From NCBI RefSeq assembly GCF_023921225.1, contig NZ_CP071527.1, positions 1,640,501 to 1,704,500 on the forward strand: a stretch of 64,000 nt of DNA. The letters are read 5' to 3'. The stretch's first letter is position 1; the number at the start of each line of letters is the position of its first letter. This stretch comes from Legionella lytica. GTDB lineage: Bacteria; Pseudomonadota; Gammaproteobacteria; Legionellales; Legionellaceae. Of the stretch, positions 28,665-38,214 are shown piece by piece. The notes under the pieces were generated by a model that saw only the letters and a list, made by a program, of their open reading frames with translations, did not search any database and was not told the DNA's origin. A program made the position numbers and the translations under genes.

Positions 28665-30038
28665 ATGCATTTACATATTTTAGGGATAAGCGGGACCTTT
28701 ATGAGCGCGCTCGCGTTACTAGCACGCGAATCAGGCTACACGGTCACTGGGAGTGATGCTAATTGTTATCCCCCAATTAGTGATTTGCTAACCGCTAAAG
28801 GGATCACTTGGACTGAGGGATATGAGGATGCGAGCTTGGCATTAAAAGCGGACGTAGTTATTGTCGGCAATGCCATTAAAAGGGGTATGCCAGTTCTTGA
28901 AGCAGTCATTGAAGCAGGAAAAAACTATACTTCTGGGCCACAGTGGTTTGCAGAAAATATTTTATCCAAATATCAGGTTATCGCAGTTGCAGGAACTCAT
29001 GGTAAAACGACTACAACGTCTATGGTTTCCTGGATCTTAGATCAAGCTGGATTAAATCCTGGGTTTTTAATTGGTGGTGTTTCTTCTGATTTTAAAACCA
29101 GTGCACGGCTGGGAAGTGGTAAATGGTTTGTTATTGAGGCCGATGAATACGACAGTGCTTTTTTTGATAAAAGACCCAAATTTATGCACTATCGTCCACG
29201 GATTGCTATTTTAAATAATCTTGAATTCGATCATGCAGATATTTACCCTGATTTAGCAGCAATCCAGTTACAGTTCCATTATTTATTGCGGACTATTCCT
29301 GCCAATGGTGTTGCAATTAAACCACGTGACGATAAAGCATTGAATGAAGTTCTGGAACGAGGTACTTACTCACGTGTCGAAGAACTTGCTTTATATGGTG
29401 ATGCAGAATGGAGCGCTCAACTAATTGAGGAAAATGGTAGTTCGTTCAAAGTGTTACATCGTGGTGAAGAAGTAGCAGAAATCAATTGGTCCTTAATTGG
29501 ACGTTTTAATGTCGAAAATGCTTTAGCAGCTCTTGCCGCAAGTGCTAATGCTGGAGTAGATCCTAAAGTTGCGGCAGAAGCGTTAGAACGCTTTACGCCG
29601 GTTAAACGACGATTAGAAGTAAAATCAAATAAATATGGGATAACAGTTTATGATGATTTTGCGCATCATCCTACGGCAATTACCCGCACAATTGATGCCT
29701 TAAAACGAAGTAATCGACATCATCGTATTTTTGCGGTTCTTGAATTTGCTTCATATACCATGCGTACGGGAGTACACGCTACAGAAATGGCGCAAGCTTT
29801 AGCGCCAGTCCAGGGAGCTTATGTATTAGAGCCGCATGATTTTGATCTTACTGAAACTATTGGTAATTGGACTTGTCCTTATCGTGTTTGTAAGAATACG
29901 GAGGAAATTGTTAAGGAAATTACAAGTAGTGTTCAAGAGGGCGATGCTATTTTAGTAATGAGCAATCGCGGATTTAATGGTATTCACCAACAATTAATCA
30001 ACTCTATTGATGCACGCTACTCTAGTATTCATTGCTAA
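28665..30038 (+). CDS. mpl: UDP-MurNAc:tripeptide ligase Mpl
   Basis: Recycles cell-wall tripeptide (L-Ala-gamma-D-Glu-meso-DAP) by joining it to UDP-MurNAc. It is a Mur-ligase relative of MurC. The N-terminal nucleotide motif is HILGISGTFMSALALLA, the ATP loop is GTHGKTTTTSM, and the C-terminal part has VYDDFAHHPTAI, typical of Mpl/MurC. Length 457 fits. Confidence 0.96.
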   Translation: MHLHILGISGTFMSALALLARESGYTVTGSDANCYPPISDLLTAKGITWTEGYEDASLALKADVVIVGNAIKRGMPVLEAVIEAGKNYTSGPQWFAENILSKYQVIAVAGTHGKTTTTSMVSWILDQAGLNPGFLIGGVSSDFKTSARLGSGKWFVIEADEYDSAFFDKRPKFMHYRPRIAILNNLEFDHADIYPDLAAIQLQFHYLLRTIPANGVAIKPRDDKALNEVLERGTYSRVEELALYGDAEWSAQLIEENGSSFKVLHRGEEVAEINWSLIGRFNVENALAALAASANAGVDPKVAAEALERFTPVKRRLEVKSNKYGITVYDDFAHHPTAITRTIDALKRSNRHHRIFAVLEFASYTMRTGVHATEMAQALAPVQGAYVLEPHDFDLTETIGNWTCPYRVCKNTEEIVKEITSSVQEGDAILVMSNRGFNGIHQQLINSIDARYSSIHC

Positions 30039-30344
30039 AGAGTAAGAGAAAAACTATGCCCCAAGGCTTGTCCAAGGGGCATAGCTAGCTGTTGTCCCTC
30101 ATTAAAATAGATTTTTTCCCACGAAAAAAAATGCGAATGATTCTTTTTCTGTTCAATTAGTCAAATTAATAGTTGCAATATTTCAGATTGGTTGTTATAA
30201 AAAAAGAGTGCCCTTATAGATTAATGACACGTCGGTATTTACTATGCTCTTAAACGGTTTTAGGGGATAGGATATCAAGCTAAGCATCAGTATAGGCTTA
30301 GAGGAAAATCCTTAGGAATTAGGGTATTAGCAAAAGGAGATTGT
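30039..30344. other. Intergenic region between mpl and an unknown gene
   Basis: A 306-bp gap holding the mpl hairpin and then AT-rich DNA, presumably the promoter of the gene at 30345. No further repeats or RNA genes seen. Confidence 0.4.
30054..30084 (+). terminator. Hairpin downstream of mpl
   Basis: Perfect 9-bp stem CTATGCCCC (30054-30062) with GGGGCATAG (30076-30084) and a 13-base loop, 16 bases after the mpl stop. There is no T tract after it, so it may be a processed 3' end or weak terminator. The loop (GGCTTGTCC) resembles that of the hairpin after argH. Confidence 0.55.
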
Positions 30345-31643
30345 ATGACATTAAAAACTGTAGGGTATGAATTTCTAAGAATTAATATTCAGAATTTAAA
30401 GAGAGAATATTCTAATTATTTAGAGCGTTATACAATCGAGATGACCGAAGCAGAAAAAAAGGATGCATCTGAAATAACAGACAACCCTCTTTTGATTTTA
30501 CTGGATCGGGTCAATAAGTATGTTGTTCAATGCAAAACTGATCGAGTAAGTGATCGCGACGTATTTCCTAAATTGACTGATGAAATACGGCGCTCTGCGC
30601 AAACGACTGCCGAAGATAAAAAAAGAGATACCCTTTATTTATTAGGTGGACTAATTCATCGTTATTTAAGAATTGAGACTGAATATAATGAATATAATCA
30701 GTCTAGACTCAATCTTTACTCATGGTTTAGCCGCAATACTCTTTGGAAGCCTACTGATTGCCGTTTATATGTTGCAATAAAGAGTGCATTAGGGTTGAGT
30801 GAGGCTAATAAACTGGATGACTACACTATAGTTAATGCCTTAGAGGTATTCCAAGAAAATATGGAGATGGACGTTGAGGTTGAGGAACAAGTAGGTAAAG
30901 AGAAAAAGCAGGTCAAAAAGAAACGATACCAGACCTACCCGCATTTTAGTACGGTGGATCCAAATTTCAAAAGTAATTTAGAGAAAATGATTGCCACTCA
31001 TAAAGAGAGTGGAAAATCGATGATTCGACAATTTGAAGCAATTGACTTTTTGCAATCGCTAATGAAAAAGCTAGATCAGGAAAATCAGCCTATTGAACGA
31101 GAAATAAATGAATGGTGTGCGAGCCTGGCTAAGACCCATAAAAATTTTGGCTTGTTAAGTAAAGAATTAATTGAGCAACACCTTAATCAATATTATCAAT
31201 CAAAACCCGAAAAAACGAATGATAAAGAACATATACAATATTTACTTGAAGGGATATTGAATAATCCAACCTTCATCGCAAATAATGATCATAGTAAATT
31301 TTTAAACGAATTAGTGATCTCTAATACTGATCCCAGCCGTAGTATTTGTTGTGGGGCTTATATTTTGTTATTGAAGCAAGGAAATCTAGATAAAAAGCTA
31401 GTTACACAAATGACCAATGCTTTTGGTTTTAGTGAGAAACTAACAATTGAGGTTCAGGTAGCTTGTCTGAAAGCCTTTAAAGCGTATGCCGATGATGTGA
31501 CCGACTTGAGTAAAGCGTCAGCGCCTGAAGATGAGGTGCAATTAGATTACAAATTTTTTGGCACCTCAAAAACAATGGTGAGCCAGACAACACAATTGAT
31601 CGTTATGTTGGGTGAGGAAAAAGCACATTCTTTGGTTATGTAA
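30345..31643 (+). CDS. Hypothetical protein, mostly helical
   Basis: No family recognised. The 432 residues are largely charged helices, with no signal peptide or membrane span. A Lys/Glu-rich stretch (EEQVGKEKKQVKKKR, about residues 183-197) and a compact helical C-terminal half after about residue 290 are visible. It has a good AAAGGAG leader. It stands alone between mpl and clpB. Size, solubility and lack of homologues would fit a Legionella Dot/Icm substrate, but I cannot support that beyond analogy. Confidence 0.7.
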   Translation: MTLKTVGYEFLRINIQNLKREYSNYLERYTIEMTEAEKKDASEITDNPLLILLDRVNKYVVQCKTDRVSDRDVFPKLTDEIRRSAQTTAEDKKRDTLYLLGGLIHRYLRIETEYNEYNQSRLNLYSWFSRNTLWKPTDCRLYVAIKSALGLSEANKLDDYTIVNALEVFQENMEMDVEVEEQVGKEKKQVKKKRYQTYPHFSTVDPNFKSNLEKMIATHKESGKSMIRQFEAIDFLQSLMKKLDQENQPIEREINEWCASLAKTHKNFGLLSKELIEQHLNQYYQSKPEKTNDKEHIQYLLEGILNNPTFIANNDHSKFLNELVISNTDPSRSICCGAYILLLKQGNLDKKLVTQMTNAFGFSEKLTIEVQVACLKAFKAYADDVTDLSKASAPEDEVQLDYKFFGTSKTMVSQTTQLIVMLGEEKAHSLVM

Positions 31644-31645
31644 TG

Positions 31646-31725
31646 TAGCCCCGGTTGCTTGCAACCGGGAAGGCATGAGCGTAGCGAACCCCTTAAGTAG
31701 AACGTTTGGTTACTGGCAACCAGGT
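31646..31725 (-). repeat. Composite gene-end repeat downstream of clpB
   Basis: 31646-31701 is a 56-bp element (CCCGGTTGCTTGCAACCGGG hairpin plus GAGCGTAGCGAAC-CCTTAAGTAG) closely similar to 41905-41960. A second GGTTAC-type hairpin (TGGTT/AACCA) follows at 31707-31722, directly after the clpB stop on the minus strand. The strong GC stem (CCCGGTTGC/GCAACCGGG) could end transcripts from either side. Confidence 0.65.
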
Positions 31726-31730
31726 AATTT

Positions 31731-34307
31731 TTAAACTGTAAACTGCATTAAACCATCCTGATAACCAACACGTATGGTATCCCCAGATCGAAACTTCCCT
31801 GACAGTATTGACTGTGCTAATGGATTTTCAAGTTGCTGTTGAATTGTACGTTTTAGAGGACGTGCCCCATACACGGGATCAAACCCAGCTTCTGCCAGAT
31901 GAGCAAGAGCTTCTGAGCTGACGTCCAGATGAATTTCTTGTTGGCTCAAACGTTTACGTAAATGCTCAATTTGGATATCAGCAATTTTAGCGATCTGTGC
32001 TTTGGCCAAAGAGTGGAACACGACAGTATCATCAATACGGTTAATAAATTCAGGACGGAAATGCTGACCTACAAGCTCCATAACTGCATTTTTTACCTCT
32101 TCGTAGCTGTATTTACTACCCATTTCTTGAATGACATGAGAGCCTAAGTTTGAGGTCATGACAATAATTGTATTACGGAAATCAACAGTACGACCTTGTC
32201 CATCTGTGAGACGACCATCATCCATTACCTGCAAGAGAATATTAAACACATCAGTATGCGCTTTTTCTACCTCATCAAGTAAAATAACTGAATAAGGTCG
32301 ACGTCTTACTGCCTCTGTTAAATAGCCACCTTCCTCATAACCAACATAGCCGGGAGGGGCACCAATTAAACGTGCAACAGAGTGTTTCTCCATAAATTCA
32401 GACATGTCAATACGAATCATAGCCTCTTCAGTATCAAAGAGGTAAGCAGCTAATGCTTTACATAATTCCGTTTTACCAACACCTGTCGGCCCTAAAAATA
32501 AGAAGGAACCTATTGGTCGATTGGGATCGGCTAAGCCAGCTCGAGAACGGCGAATCGCATTGGATACGGCATTAATCGCTTCCTCTTGTCCGATGAGGCG
32601 TTGATGCAAGACCTCTTCCATTTTTAAGAGTTTTTCTCGTTCGCCTTCCATCATTTTAGAAACAGGAATTCCAGTCCACTTTGAAACCACATCAGCAATT
32701 TCATCTTCGGTGACTTTATTACGGACTAATTTAGTTTCATGTTCTTCACCTTCTGCAACTTGAGTGAGGCGCTTTTCTAATTCAGGGATGCGTCCATATT
32801 GCAACTCAGACATACGGCTCAAATCCCCAGCCCGTCGAGCTATTTCCATCTCTTGTTTGGCGTTCTCTAGGGCCTCTTTAATTTGAGTGGCTCCTTGCAT
32901 TGTTGCTTTTTCAGCTTTCCAAATCTCTTCGAGATCGGAGTAGCTTTGTTCGAGCTCATCAATGGTATTTTGTAAGTCATCCAATCGTTTTTTGGAGGCT
33001 TCATCATGTTCTTTTTTCAGTGCTTCACGCTCAATTTTTAATTGAATAAGGCGACGCTCTAATTTATCCATACTTTCCGGTTTTGAATCGATTTCCATAC
33101 GGATAAGGCTTCCTGCTTCATCGATGAGGTCAATCGCTTTATCCGGTAATTGTCGATCGGTGATATAGCGGTGGGATAAAGTAGCTGCACCAACGATTGC
33201 CGGGTCAGTGATTTCTACCCCATGATGCACTTCGTAGCGTTCTTTTAAACCTCGCAAAATAGCAATAGTATCTTCAACGCTAGGCTCATTAACGAGAACT
33301 TTCTGGAAGCGACGCTCTAAAGCTGCATCTTTTTCAATATACTGGCGATATTCATCTAGGGTGGTGGCACCAATACAATGCAACTCACCGCGAGCTAAAG
33401 CAGGCTTTAACATATTTCCAGCATCCATAGCACCTTCGGCTTTACCAGCACCGACCATTGTATGAATTTCATCGATAAATAGAATAATTTGGCCTTCTTG
33501 TTTCGCCAAATCATTGAGTACAGCTTTAAGGCGCTCCTCAAACTCCCCACGGAATTTTGCACCAGCGATTAACGCTCCCATATCAAGAGATAACAGCCGT
33601 TTATTCTTTAAACCCTCAGGCACCTCACCATTGATGATACGTTGAGCTAAACCTTCCACAATAGCTGTTTTACCGACTCCAGGCTCCCCAATTAAAACAG
33701 GGTTATTTTTCGTACGTCGTTGCAATACTTGAATGGTCCGGCGAATTTCATCATCGCGCCCAATAACAGGGTCTAACTTACCTTGCTCGGCACGTGCAGT
33801 TAAGTCTAGGGTGTATTTTTCTAGCGCTTGACGTTGTTCTTCGGCATTCGCATCGTTTACCGTTTCCCCCCCACGAAGCTCATTAATGGCATTTTCAATG
33901 GCTTTGGGGTCACCGCCAGCTTGTTTTAAGAGACGAGCTAGAGAACCATTTTCTTCATTAATTGCTGCTAAGACAAATAACTCGCTAGAAATAAAATTAT
34001 CTTTTTTTTGTTGAGCTATTTTATCAGTCAGGTTCAAGAGCCGATTTAATGAATTGGAGATATGAACATCACCACCAACCCCCGACACTTTAGGGAGCTT
34101 ATCTAATGCTTGTTCTAAAAGGGTTCTTAAGAGTGAGATATTTACTCCTGCTTTACTAAGCAATGGCCGACAACTGCCGCCTTGTTGATCCAAGAGCGCT
34201 TTCATTAGGTGCTCTGGTTCAATGAAATTATTATCTCCACCTAAGGCCAAAGATTGAGCATCAGCCAAAGCCATTTGGAATTTTGAGGTCAATTTGTCCA
34301 TTCGCAT
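31731..34307 (-). CDS. clpB: ATP-dependent disaggregase ClpB
   Basis: Hsp100 chaperone that pulls apart protein aggregates with DnaK. The order is N domain (1-145), AAA1 with Walker A GEPGVGKT, a coiled-coil middle domain (about 410-530, [20 protein letters not shown]), AAA2 with GPTGVGKTE, and the C-terminal D2 small domain. Length 858 is typical. A near-perfect sigma-32 promoter lies upstream, so heat-shock control is expected. Confidence 0.98.
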   Translation of the reverse strand: MRMDKLTSKFQMALADAQSLALGGDNNFIEPEHLMKALLDQQGGSCRPLLSKAGVNISLLRTLLEQALDKLPKVSGVGGDVHISNSLNRLLNLTDKIAQQKKDNFISSELFVLAAINEENGSLARLLKQAGGDPKAIENAINELRGGETVNDANAEEQRQALEKYTLDLTARAEQGKLDPVIGRDDEIRRTIQVLQRRTKNNPVLIGEPGVGKTAIVEGLAQRIINGEVPEGLKNKRLLSLDMGALIAGAKFRGEFEERLKAVLNDLAKQEGQIILFIDEIHTMVGAGKAEGAMDAGNMLKPALARGELHCIGATTLDEYRQYIEKDAALERRFQKVLVNEPSVEDTIAILRGLKERYEVHHGVEITDPAIVGAATLSHRYITDRQLPDKAIDLIDEAGSLIRMEIDSKPESMDKLERRLIQLKIEREALKKEHDEASKKRLDDLQNTIDELEQSYSDLEEIWKAEKATMQGATQIKEALENAKQEMEIARRAGDLSRMSELQYGRIPELEKRLTQVAEGEEHETKLVRNKVTEDEIADVVSKWTGIPVSKMMEGEREKLLKMEEVLHQRLIGQEEAINAVSNAIRRSRAGLADPNRPIGSFLFLGPTGVGKTELCKALAAYLFDTEEAMIRIDMSEFMEKHSVARLIGAPPGYVGYEEGGYLTEAVRRRPYSVILLDEVEKAHTDVFNILLQVMDDGRLTDGQGRTVDFRNTIIVMTSNLGSHVIQEMGSKYSYEEVKNAVMELVGQHFRPEFINRIDDTVVFHSLAKAQIAKIADIQIEHLRKRLSQQEIHLDVSSEALAHLAEAGFDPVYGARPLKRTIQQQLENPLAQSILSGKFRSGDTIRVGYQDGLMQFTV

Positions 34308-34355
34308 ATTTATTCACCTTATCTTATGGGTGTTATTTCTATCTTATCTACCGTA

Positions 34356-34383
34356 AAATGGGGTTTAATTTAATTATTTCAAG
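34356..34383 (-). promoter_or_regulatory. Sigma-32 heat-shock promoter of clpB
   Basis: On the minus strand CTTGAAA (34383-34377), a 13-base spacer and CCCCATTT (34363-34356) match the RpoH consensus CTTGAAA-N11-16-CCCCATNT. It lies about 50 bases upstream of the clpB ATG. The -35 box abuts the start codon of the divergent peptidase gene, so the two genes' control regions overlap. Confidence 0.88.
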
Positions 34384-34385
34384 TG

Positions 34386-35360
34386 ATGAATATGACTACA
34401 GAAATTTCTTCTAACTCTAACTCTAACTCTAATCCTGATCCGCAAGCTTTACTTAATCAAATCATTATAGACTACATAAAAGAGCAAAAGCGTAAACGCC
34501 GATGGCGCTGGTTTATGCGGGTTGTGTACTTATTAATAATCCTTTTTATTGCCTATCAATTCATGTCTAGTAGTAATGAAGAAAGTGGCACGAATACAAA
34601 GCCGCACGTGGGTTTAATTGATTTAAATGGCGAAATATTTGATGCGAAGCCAGCTAATGCTGATGATTTTGCAAAAGGAATGGAATCAGCATATAAAAAT
34701 TCAGGATTAAAGTCGTTAATTATTCGCATTAATAGTCCTGGTGGGAGCCCTGTACAAGCAGAATATATGTACAATGCCATTAAATTTTATCGCGCCAAGT
34801 ATCCTGACATTAAAGTTTATGCCGTTTGTGTTGATTTGTGTGCTTCTGCCGCTTATTACGTAGCAGCTGCTGCGGATGATATTTATGCTAGCCCTGCCAG
34901 TATGGTGGGTTCAATCGGGGTTATTTATAGTGGTTTTGGTTTTGTGGATGTTATGAATAAGGTTGGTGTTAGCCGTAGACTGCAAACGTCAGGGGTAAAT
35001 AAAGGATTTTTAGATCCATTCTCTCCAGAAACTGATGAGCAAAAACAAAAGTTACAAGTAATGCTTGATACAGTGCATCAGCAATTTATTAATCGTGTAA
35101 AAGAAGGGCGTGGAAGTCGTCTGCATATTGATAATGATACCTTCTCAGGACTTATGTGGACTGGTGAGCAAGCTTATCCTTTAGGTTTGATTGATGGTTT
35201 TGCTAGCAGTGGTCAGGTGGCTCGTGATGTTATTAAAATTGATTCATTAATTGATTACACACATAAGCAAAACATTTTTGATCGTGTGACTAAAAACTTA
35301 GGAACTGCGATGGCGGATGAATTGCCATCTAGTTTGGGTATGAAGACGGGGATTAGGTAG
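34386..35360 (+). CDS. sppA: S49-family signal peptide peptidase, SppA type
   Basis: Single-span inner-membrane peptidase that cleaves leftover signal peptides. A polar N-terminus with NSNSNSN (encoded by TCTAAC hexamer repeats), one span (residues about 46-60) and the S49 domain follow. Counting from the GTG at 34383, the catalytic pair is Ser155 (CASAAYY) and Lys207 (TSGVNKGF), 52 apart as in B. subtilis SppA. The block SMVGSIGVIYSGFGF is also typical. It is the short single-domain form. Starts at 34383 (GTG), 34386 or 34392 are all possible. Confidence 0.9.
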   Translation: MNMTTEISSNSNSNSNPDPQALLNQIIIDYIKEQKRKRRWRWFMRVVYLLIILFIAYQFMSSSNEESGTNTKPHVGLIDLNGEIFDAKPANADDFAKGMESAYKNSGLKSLIIRINSPGGSPVQAEYMYNAIKFYRAKYPDIKVYAVCVDLCASAAYYVAAAADDIYASPASMVGSIGVIYSGFGFVDVMNKVGVSRRLQTSGVNKGFLDPFSPETDEQKQKLQVMLDTVHQQFINRVKEGRGSRLHIDNDTFSGLMWTGEQAYPLGLIDGFASSGQVARDVIKIDSLIDYTHKQNIFDRVTKNLGTAMADELPSSLGMKTGIR

Positions 35361-35367
35361 GTTTAAA

Positions 35368-35406
35368 CGTAATACGGGTATTTGTGCCACAACTTCCCGT
35401 ATTACG
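35368..35406 (+). terminator. TAATACGGG hairpin downstream of sppA
   Basis: Perfect 11-bp stem CGTAATACGGG (35368-35378) with CCCGTATTACG (35396-35406), 17-base loop, 7 bases after the stop. One of the TAATACGGG repeat hairpins. Followed by CCTTTATC, a weak T run. Confidence 0.7.
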
Positions 35407-35450
35407 CCTTTATCTAATACGCGCTACGTATAGTCACTTTATTTAAAAGC

Positions 35451-35518
35451 AATAAAACTGCCGTCATAGCGAATAATGTGAAGCAATCCCGGGGTTCTAT
35501 GCTTCAAGTCTTGGGATG
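35451..35518. repeat. AAAACTGCC...AAGCAATCC dispersed repeat, copy A
   Basis: About 68 bases with the core AATAAAACTGCCGTCAT, GCGAA, GAAGCAATCC and TGCTTC. Related copies lie at 36185-36256, 40177-40234 and 40268-40335, always between genes. A similar ATTGCGAGC-GAAGCAATCC repeat is widespread in bacteria. Confidence 0.7.
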
Positions 35519-35530
35519 ATGTTTGAGGAA

Positions 35531-35554
35531 AATCTGGTTGTGAGCAACCAGATT
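35531..35554 (-). terminator. GGTTGC-type hairpin downstream of greB
   Basis: Perfect 10-bp stem AATCTGGTTG (35531-35540) and CAACCAGATT (35545-35554) with a four-base loop. On the minus strand it is followed by TTTCC and lies about 32 bases past the greB stop, so it fits as its terminator. Confidence 0.7.
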
Positions 35555-35585
35555 CCACCGTTTATATAAAAGCTTAAATATATAA

Positions 35586-36104
35586 TTATTCGGCGTAAGA
35601 AATATTTGTTACCGTTAAATTACGTTCACCATCACTCACCCGCAATGTTATGCTATCCCCAACTTTGGCTTTCAATAATGTTTTCGCCAAAGGGGAAATC
35701 CAGCTTATTTTTCCTACATTAATATCTGCTTCATCCAATCCTACAATTTTGACAGAATGAGATTCACCATGTTCATCAATATATTGGACGGTGGCGCCAA
35801 AAAATACTTGAGTAAGACCTACTTGAAGTTTAGGATCGACAATTACAGCACTTTCTAATTGTTTCGTTAAATAGCGAATGCGTCGGTCAATTTCACGTAA
35901 ACGTTTTTTTCCATAAATGTAATCACCATTTTCCGAGCGGTCACCATTACTTGCGGCCCAACTTACTACGCTCACAATTTTAGGTCGTTCATTACTAACT
36001 AAATCGCGTAATTCCGTTTGCAACATTGAAAAACCAATAGGGGTCATATAATTTTTGATACGTGGTAGCTTATTATCTTCTTTAGTAATAGTCTTTCTCA
36101 CCAC
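35586..36104 (-). CDS. greB: Transcription elongation factor GreB
   Basis: Rescues backtracked RNA polymerase by stimulating transcript cleavage. N-terminal coiled coil (residues about 15-90) with ENGDYIYGKKRLREIDRRIR, in which the acidic tip residues that reach the active site lie within NGDRSENGD. A C-terminal FKBP-like domain with ISPLAKTLLKAKVGD follows. YIYGKKRLREIDRR marks GreB rather than GreA. It is 172 residues, slightly long at the N-terminus; the start is a GTG and a later start cannot be excluded. Confidence 0.93.
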   Translation of the reverse strand: MVRKTITKEDNKLPRIKNYMTPIGFSMLQTELRDLVSNERPKIVSVVSWAASNGDRSENGDYIYGKKRLREIDRRIRYLTKQLESAVIVDPKLQVGLTQVFFGATVQYIDEHGESHSVKIVGLDEADINVGKISWISPLAKTLLKAKVGDSITLRVSDGERNLTVTNISYAE

Positions 36105-36184
36105 AAATTCCTATAAGATTGTCGTTATGACAGGGTACTTTAAATTATATCACTCTATTCTACGAGGGTAATTAAATTTAAAAT

Positions 36185-36256
36185 CAATAAAACTGCCCTC
36201 ATTGCGAACGTAGTAAAGCAATCCAGGGGGCTGCGCTTCCAGCTTCTGATGCACCA
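36185..36256. repeat. AAAACTGCC...AAGCAATCC dispersed repeat, copy B
   Basis: AATAAAACTGCCCTCATTGCG, then TAGTAAAGCAATCCAGGGGG and CTGCGCTTCCAGCTTCTG. The best preserved of four copies in the window. Confidence 0.7.
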
Positions 36257-36453
36257 GATCCTCAAAAAATGATATCTATTCGTGAGGATGAGTGGTAGCC
36301 CTTAATCGATGGAAAAGCAAAGCCTATATTGGTTCTGCTTCTGGCCCGGGAAACGAAGAACAAACATCCCATTTTAGTTTGTAACGTGCCTAGCTCATTG
36401 ATTAGTGTATTTGTGTCAGGCAACCAATCTTGGTTGATGCTGTTTTAAGGAAA

Positions 36454-36473
36454 CCTGGTTGCGAGCAACCAGG
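36454..36473 (-). terminator. GGTTGC-type hairpin downstream of suhB
   Basis: Perfect stem CCTGGTTG (36454-36461) and CAACCAGG (36466-36473) with loop CGAG. On the minus strand it lies about 33 bases after the suhB stop and runs into TTTCC. Same family and spacing as after greB. Confidence 0.65.
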
Positions 36474-36505
36474 ATACTTATTTTGCGGTAGGTATTTTGT
36501 ATACC

Positions 36506-37294
36506 TTATCTTAAAGCAGGGGAGATTGTTTGTAATAGCGCTTTAAATACTTTTGGTGTTCCTGCTACGACATCGCCATGTTTTAGGAAGTCTTCACCAC
36601 CTTGAACGTCACTGATTAAGCCGCCGGCTTCTCTAACGATTAATGAACCAGCAGCAACATCCCAAGGGCGTAAGCCTAATTCCCAAAAGCCATCAATACG
36701 GCCACTGGCAACGTAAGCCAAATCAAGAGCAGCGGAACCTGTTCTTCTCACTCCGGCACATTTGCCAAATAATGCTTCAAAAGCAGGTAAATAGCGTTGG
36801 CCTATGCTTGCGTCACGAGAGGGGAAGCCTGTACCTAAAAGCGATGCGCTCAATTGAGTTTGATTTGATACACGGATTCTGCGGTCGTTTAAGCGCGCTC
36901 CACGTCCACGGCTAGCTGCGAAACATTCATGACGTAATGGATCGTAAATAACTCCGTGCTCTATTCTTCCTTTAATTCTTAAAGCAATTGAAACTGCAAA
37001 AAATGGGAACCCATGCAGGTAGTTGGATGTACCATCCAAAGGATCAATGATCCAGACAGCATCTTCATTAGCACCTTCTTGCATTCCGCTTTCTTCAGCC
37101 ATAATTCCATGATCTGGATAGGCCTTACGGATGGCATTAATAATTACCTGTTCCGCTTTAATATCAACTTCACTAAAGAAATCATTAGGTGCTTTAGAAG
37201 TTACTTTGAGATGATCCACTTGCTCCATGTGGCGAATAATAATTTCCCCGGCTTGACGTGCCGCATTCACTGCAATATTTAAAAGTGGTTCCAT
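36506..37294 (-). CDS. suhB: Inositol-1-monophosphatase family protein SuhB
   Basis: Mg-dependent phosphatase fold. In gammaproteobacteria SuhB also serves in rRNA antitermination complexes. Metal-binding motifs are visible: EESG (about residue 66), WIIDPLDGTSNYLHGFP (about 80-97) and WDVAAGSLIVREAGG near 220. Length 262 is normal. Confidence 0.95.
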   Translation of the reverse strand: MEPLLNIAVNAARQAGEIIIRHMEQVDHLKVTSKAPNDFFSEVDIKAEQVIINAIRKAYPDHGIMAEESGMQEGANEDAVWIIDPLDGTSNYLHGFPFFAVSIALRIKGRIEHGVIYDPLRHECFAASRGRGARLNDRRIRVSNQTQLSASLLGTGFPSRDASIGQRYLPAFEALFGKCAGVRRTGSAALDLAYVASGRIDGFWELGLRPWDVAAGSLIVREAGGLISDVQGGEDFLKHGDVVAGTPKVFKALLQTISPALR

Positions 37295-37455
37295 GGATTT
37301 CTCGTTGAAATTACAAAACCGGTGATTCTAGCATATTTTTTTTGTACAAAGGTAACTCTTTTCACTTACATGATGCCTGAATAGGATTCAGCTAGGTGCA
37401 AAAGCACTTAAATGATATCATATACGCCTCTTTTGCATTAAGTTAAATCGCCTTT

Positions 37456-38214
37456 ATGAATTTAAGTTCAATTCGTATCATTTTAGTTGGTACATCACAT
37501 CCAGGTAATATTGGTTCAACTGCTCGAGCTATGAAAACTATGGGTCTAAGCTCACTTTACCTGGTTAGCCCTAAGTCTTTTCCCGACATGAAAGCACGTG
37601 AAATGTCTGCAGGAGCCGATGATCTTTTAGAAACCGCGGTGGTTACTGATACGCTGGATGAGGCTTTAGTAGGTTGTCAGCTAATTTTAGCAACTAGCGC
37701 AAGGCCTCGAGGGCTCTCATTACCAGGACTAACTCCTGCTGAAAGTGCTGAATTGGTAAGCAAGCAAGCGGATACAACCCAAATTGCTATTGTATTTGGG
37801 CGTGAATATGCGGGTCTTACTAACGAAGAACTGCTAAAATGTCATTATCATATTCATATTCCCAGTAATCCTGAGTACAGTTCGCTTAATTTATCTCAGG
37901 CAGTGCAGATTGTTGCTTATGAATTACGTATGAAATTGTTAGCGCCTAAGGCCGAAGTTTCTTTACGTGCTGCTGATGACTATGCTACCGCTGATGAAAT
38001 TGAACAATTTTATGAGCACTTAAGAGAAGTGTTTATTGAAATTAAATTCTTAAAGGAAACAAATCCACGACGCTTAATGCAACGTGTAAGACGCTTGTTT
38101 AATCGAGTGAATTTAGAAAAGATGGAAGTTAGTATTTTACGAGGTATGTTAAGCCAGGTACAAAAATCACTGGAGTGGGCTAGCAAACGAGGTAAAAGTG
38201 AAGAAGGAAATTAA
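37456..38214 (+). CDS. trmJ: tRNA (cytidine/uridine-32-2'-O)-methyltransferase TrmJ
   Basis: SPOUT methyltransferase that 2'-O-methylates position 32 of tRNA. Typical motifs: [22 protein letters not shown] at the N-terminus (residues 9-30, listed here as the motif span), [17 protein letters not shown] and [20 protein letters not shown], which forms the trefoil knot and SAM site. Length 252. It overlaps the start of the cysteine desulfurase gene by 17 bp, the same pairing as trmJ-isc in E. coli. Confidence 0.95.
   Translation: MNLSSIRIILVGTSHPGNIGSTARAMKTMGLSSLYLVSPKSFPDMKAREMSAGADDLLETAVVTDTLDEALVGCQLILATSARPRGLSLPGLTPAESAELVSKQADTTQIAIVFGREYAGLTNEELLKCHYHIHIPSNPEYSSLNLSQAVQIVAYELRMKLLAPKAEVSLRAADDYATADEIEQFYEHLREVFIEIKFLKETNPRRLMQRVRRLFNRVNLEKMEVSILRGMLSQVQKSLEWASKRGKSEEGN

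Larger units (their letters stand above)
36105..36505. other. Repeat-rich intergenic region between greB and suhB
   Basis: A 401-bp gap with one AAGCAATCC repeat copy (36185-36256) and the GGTTGC hairpin after suhB (36454-36473). The middle part (about 36257-36440) holds no coding frame or RNA gene that I can support. Confidence 0.45.
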
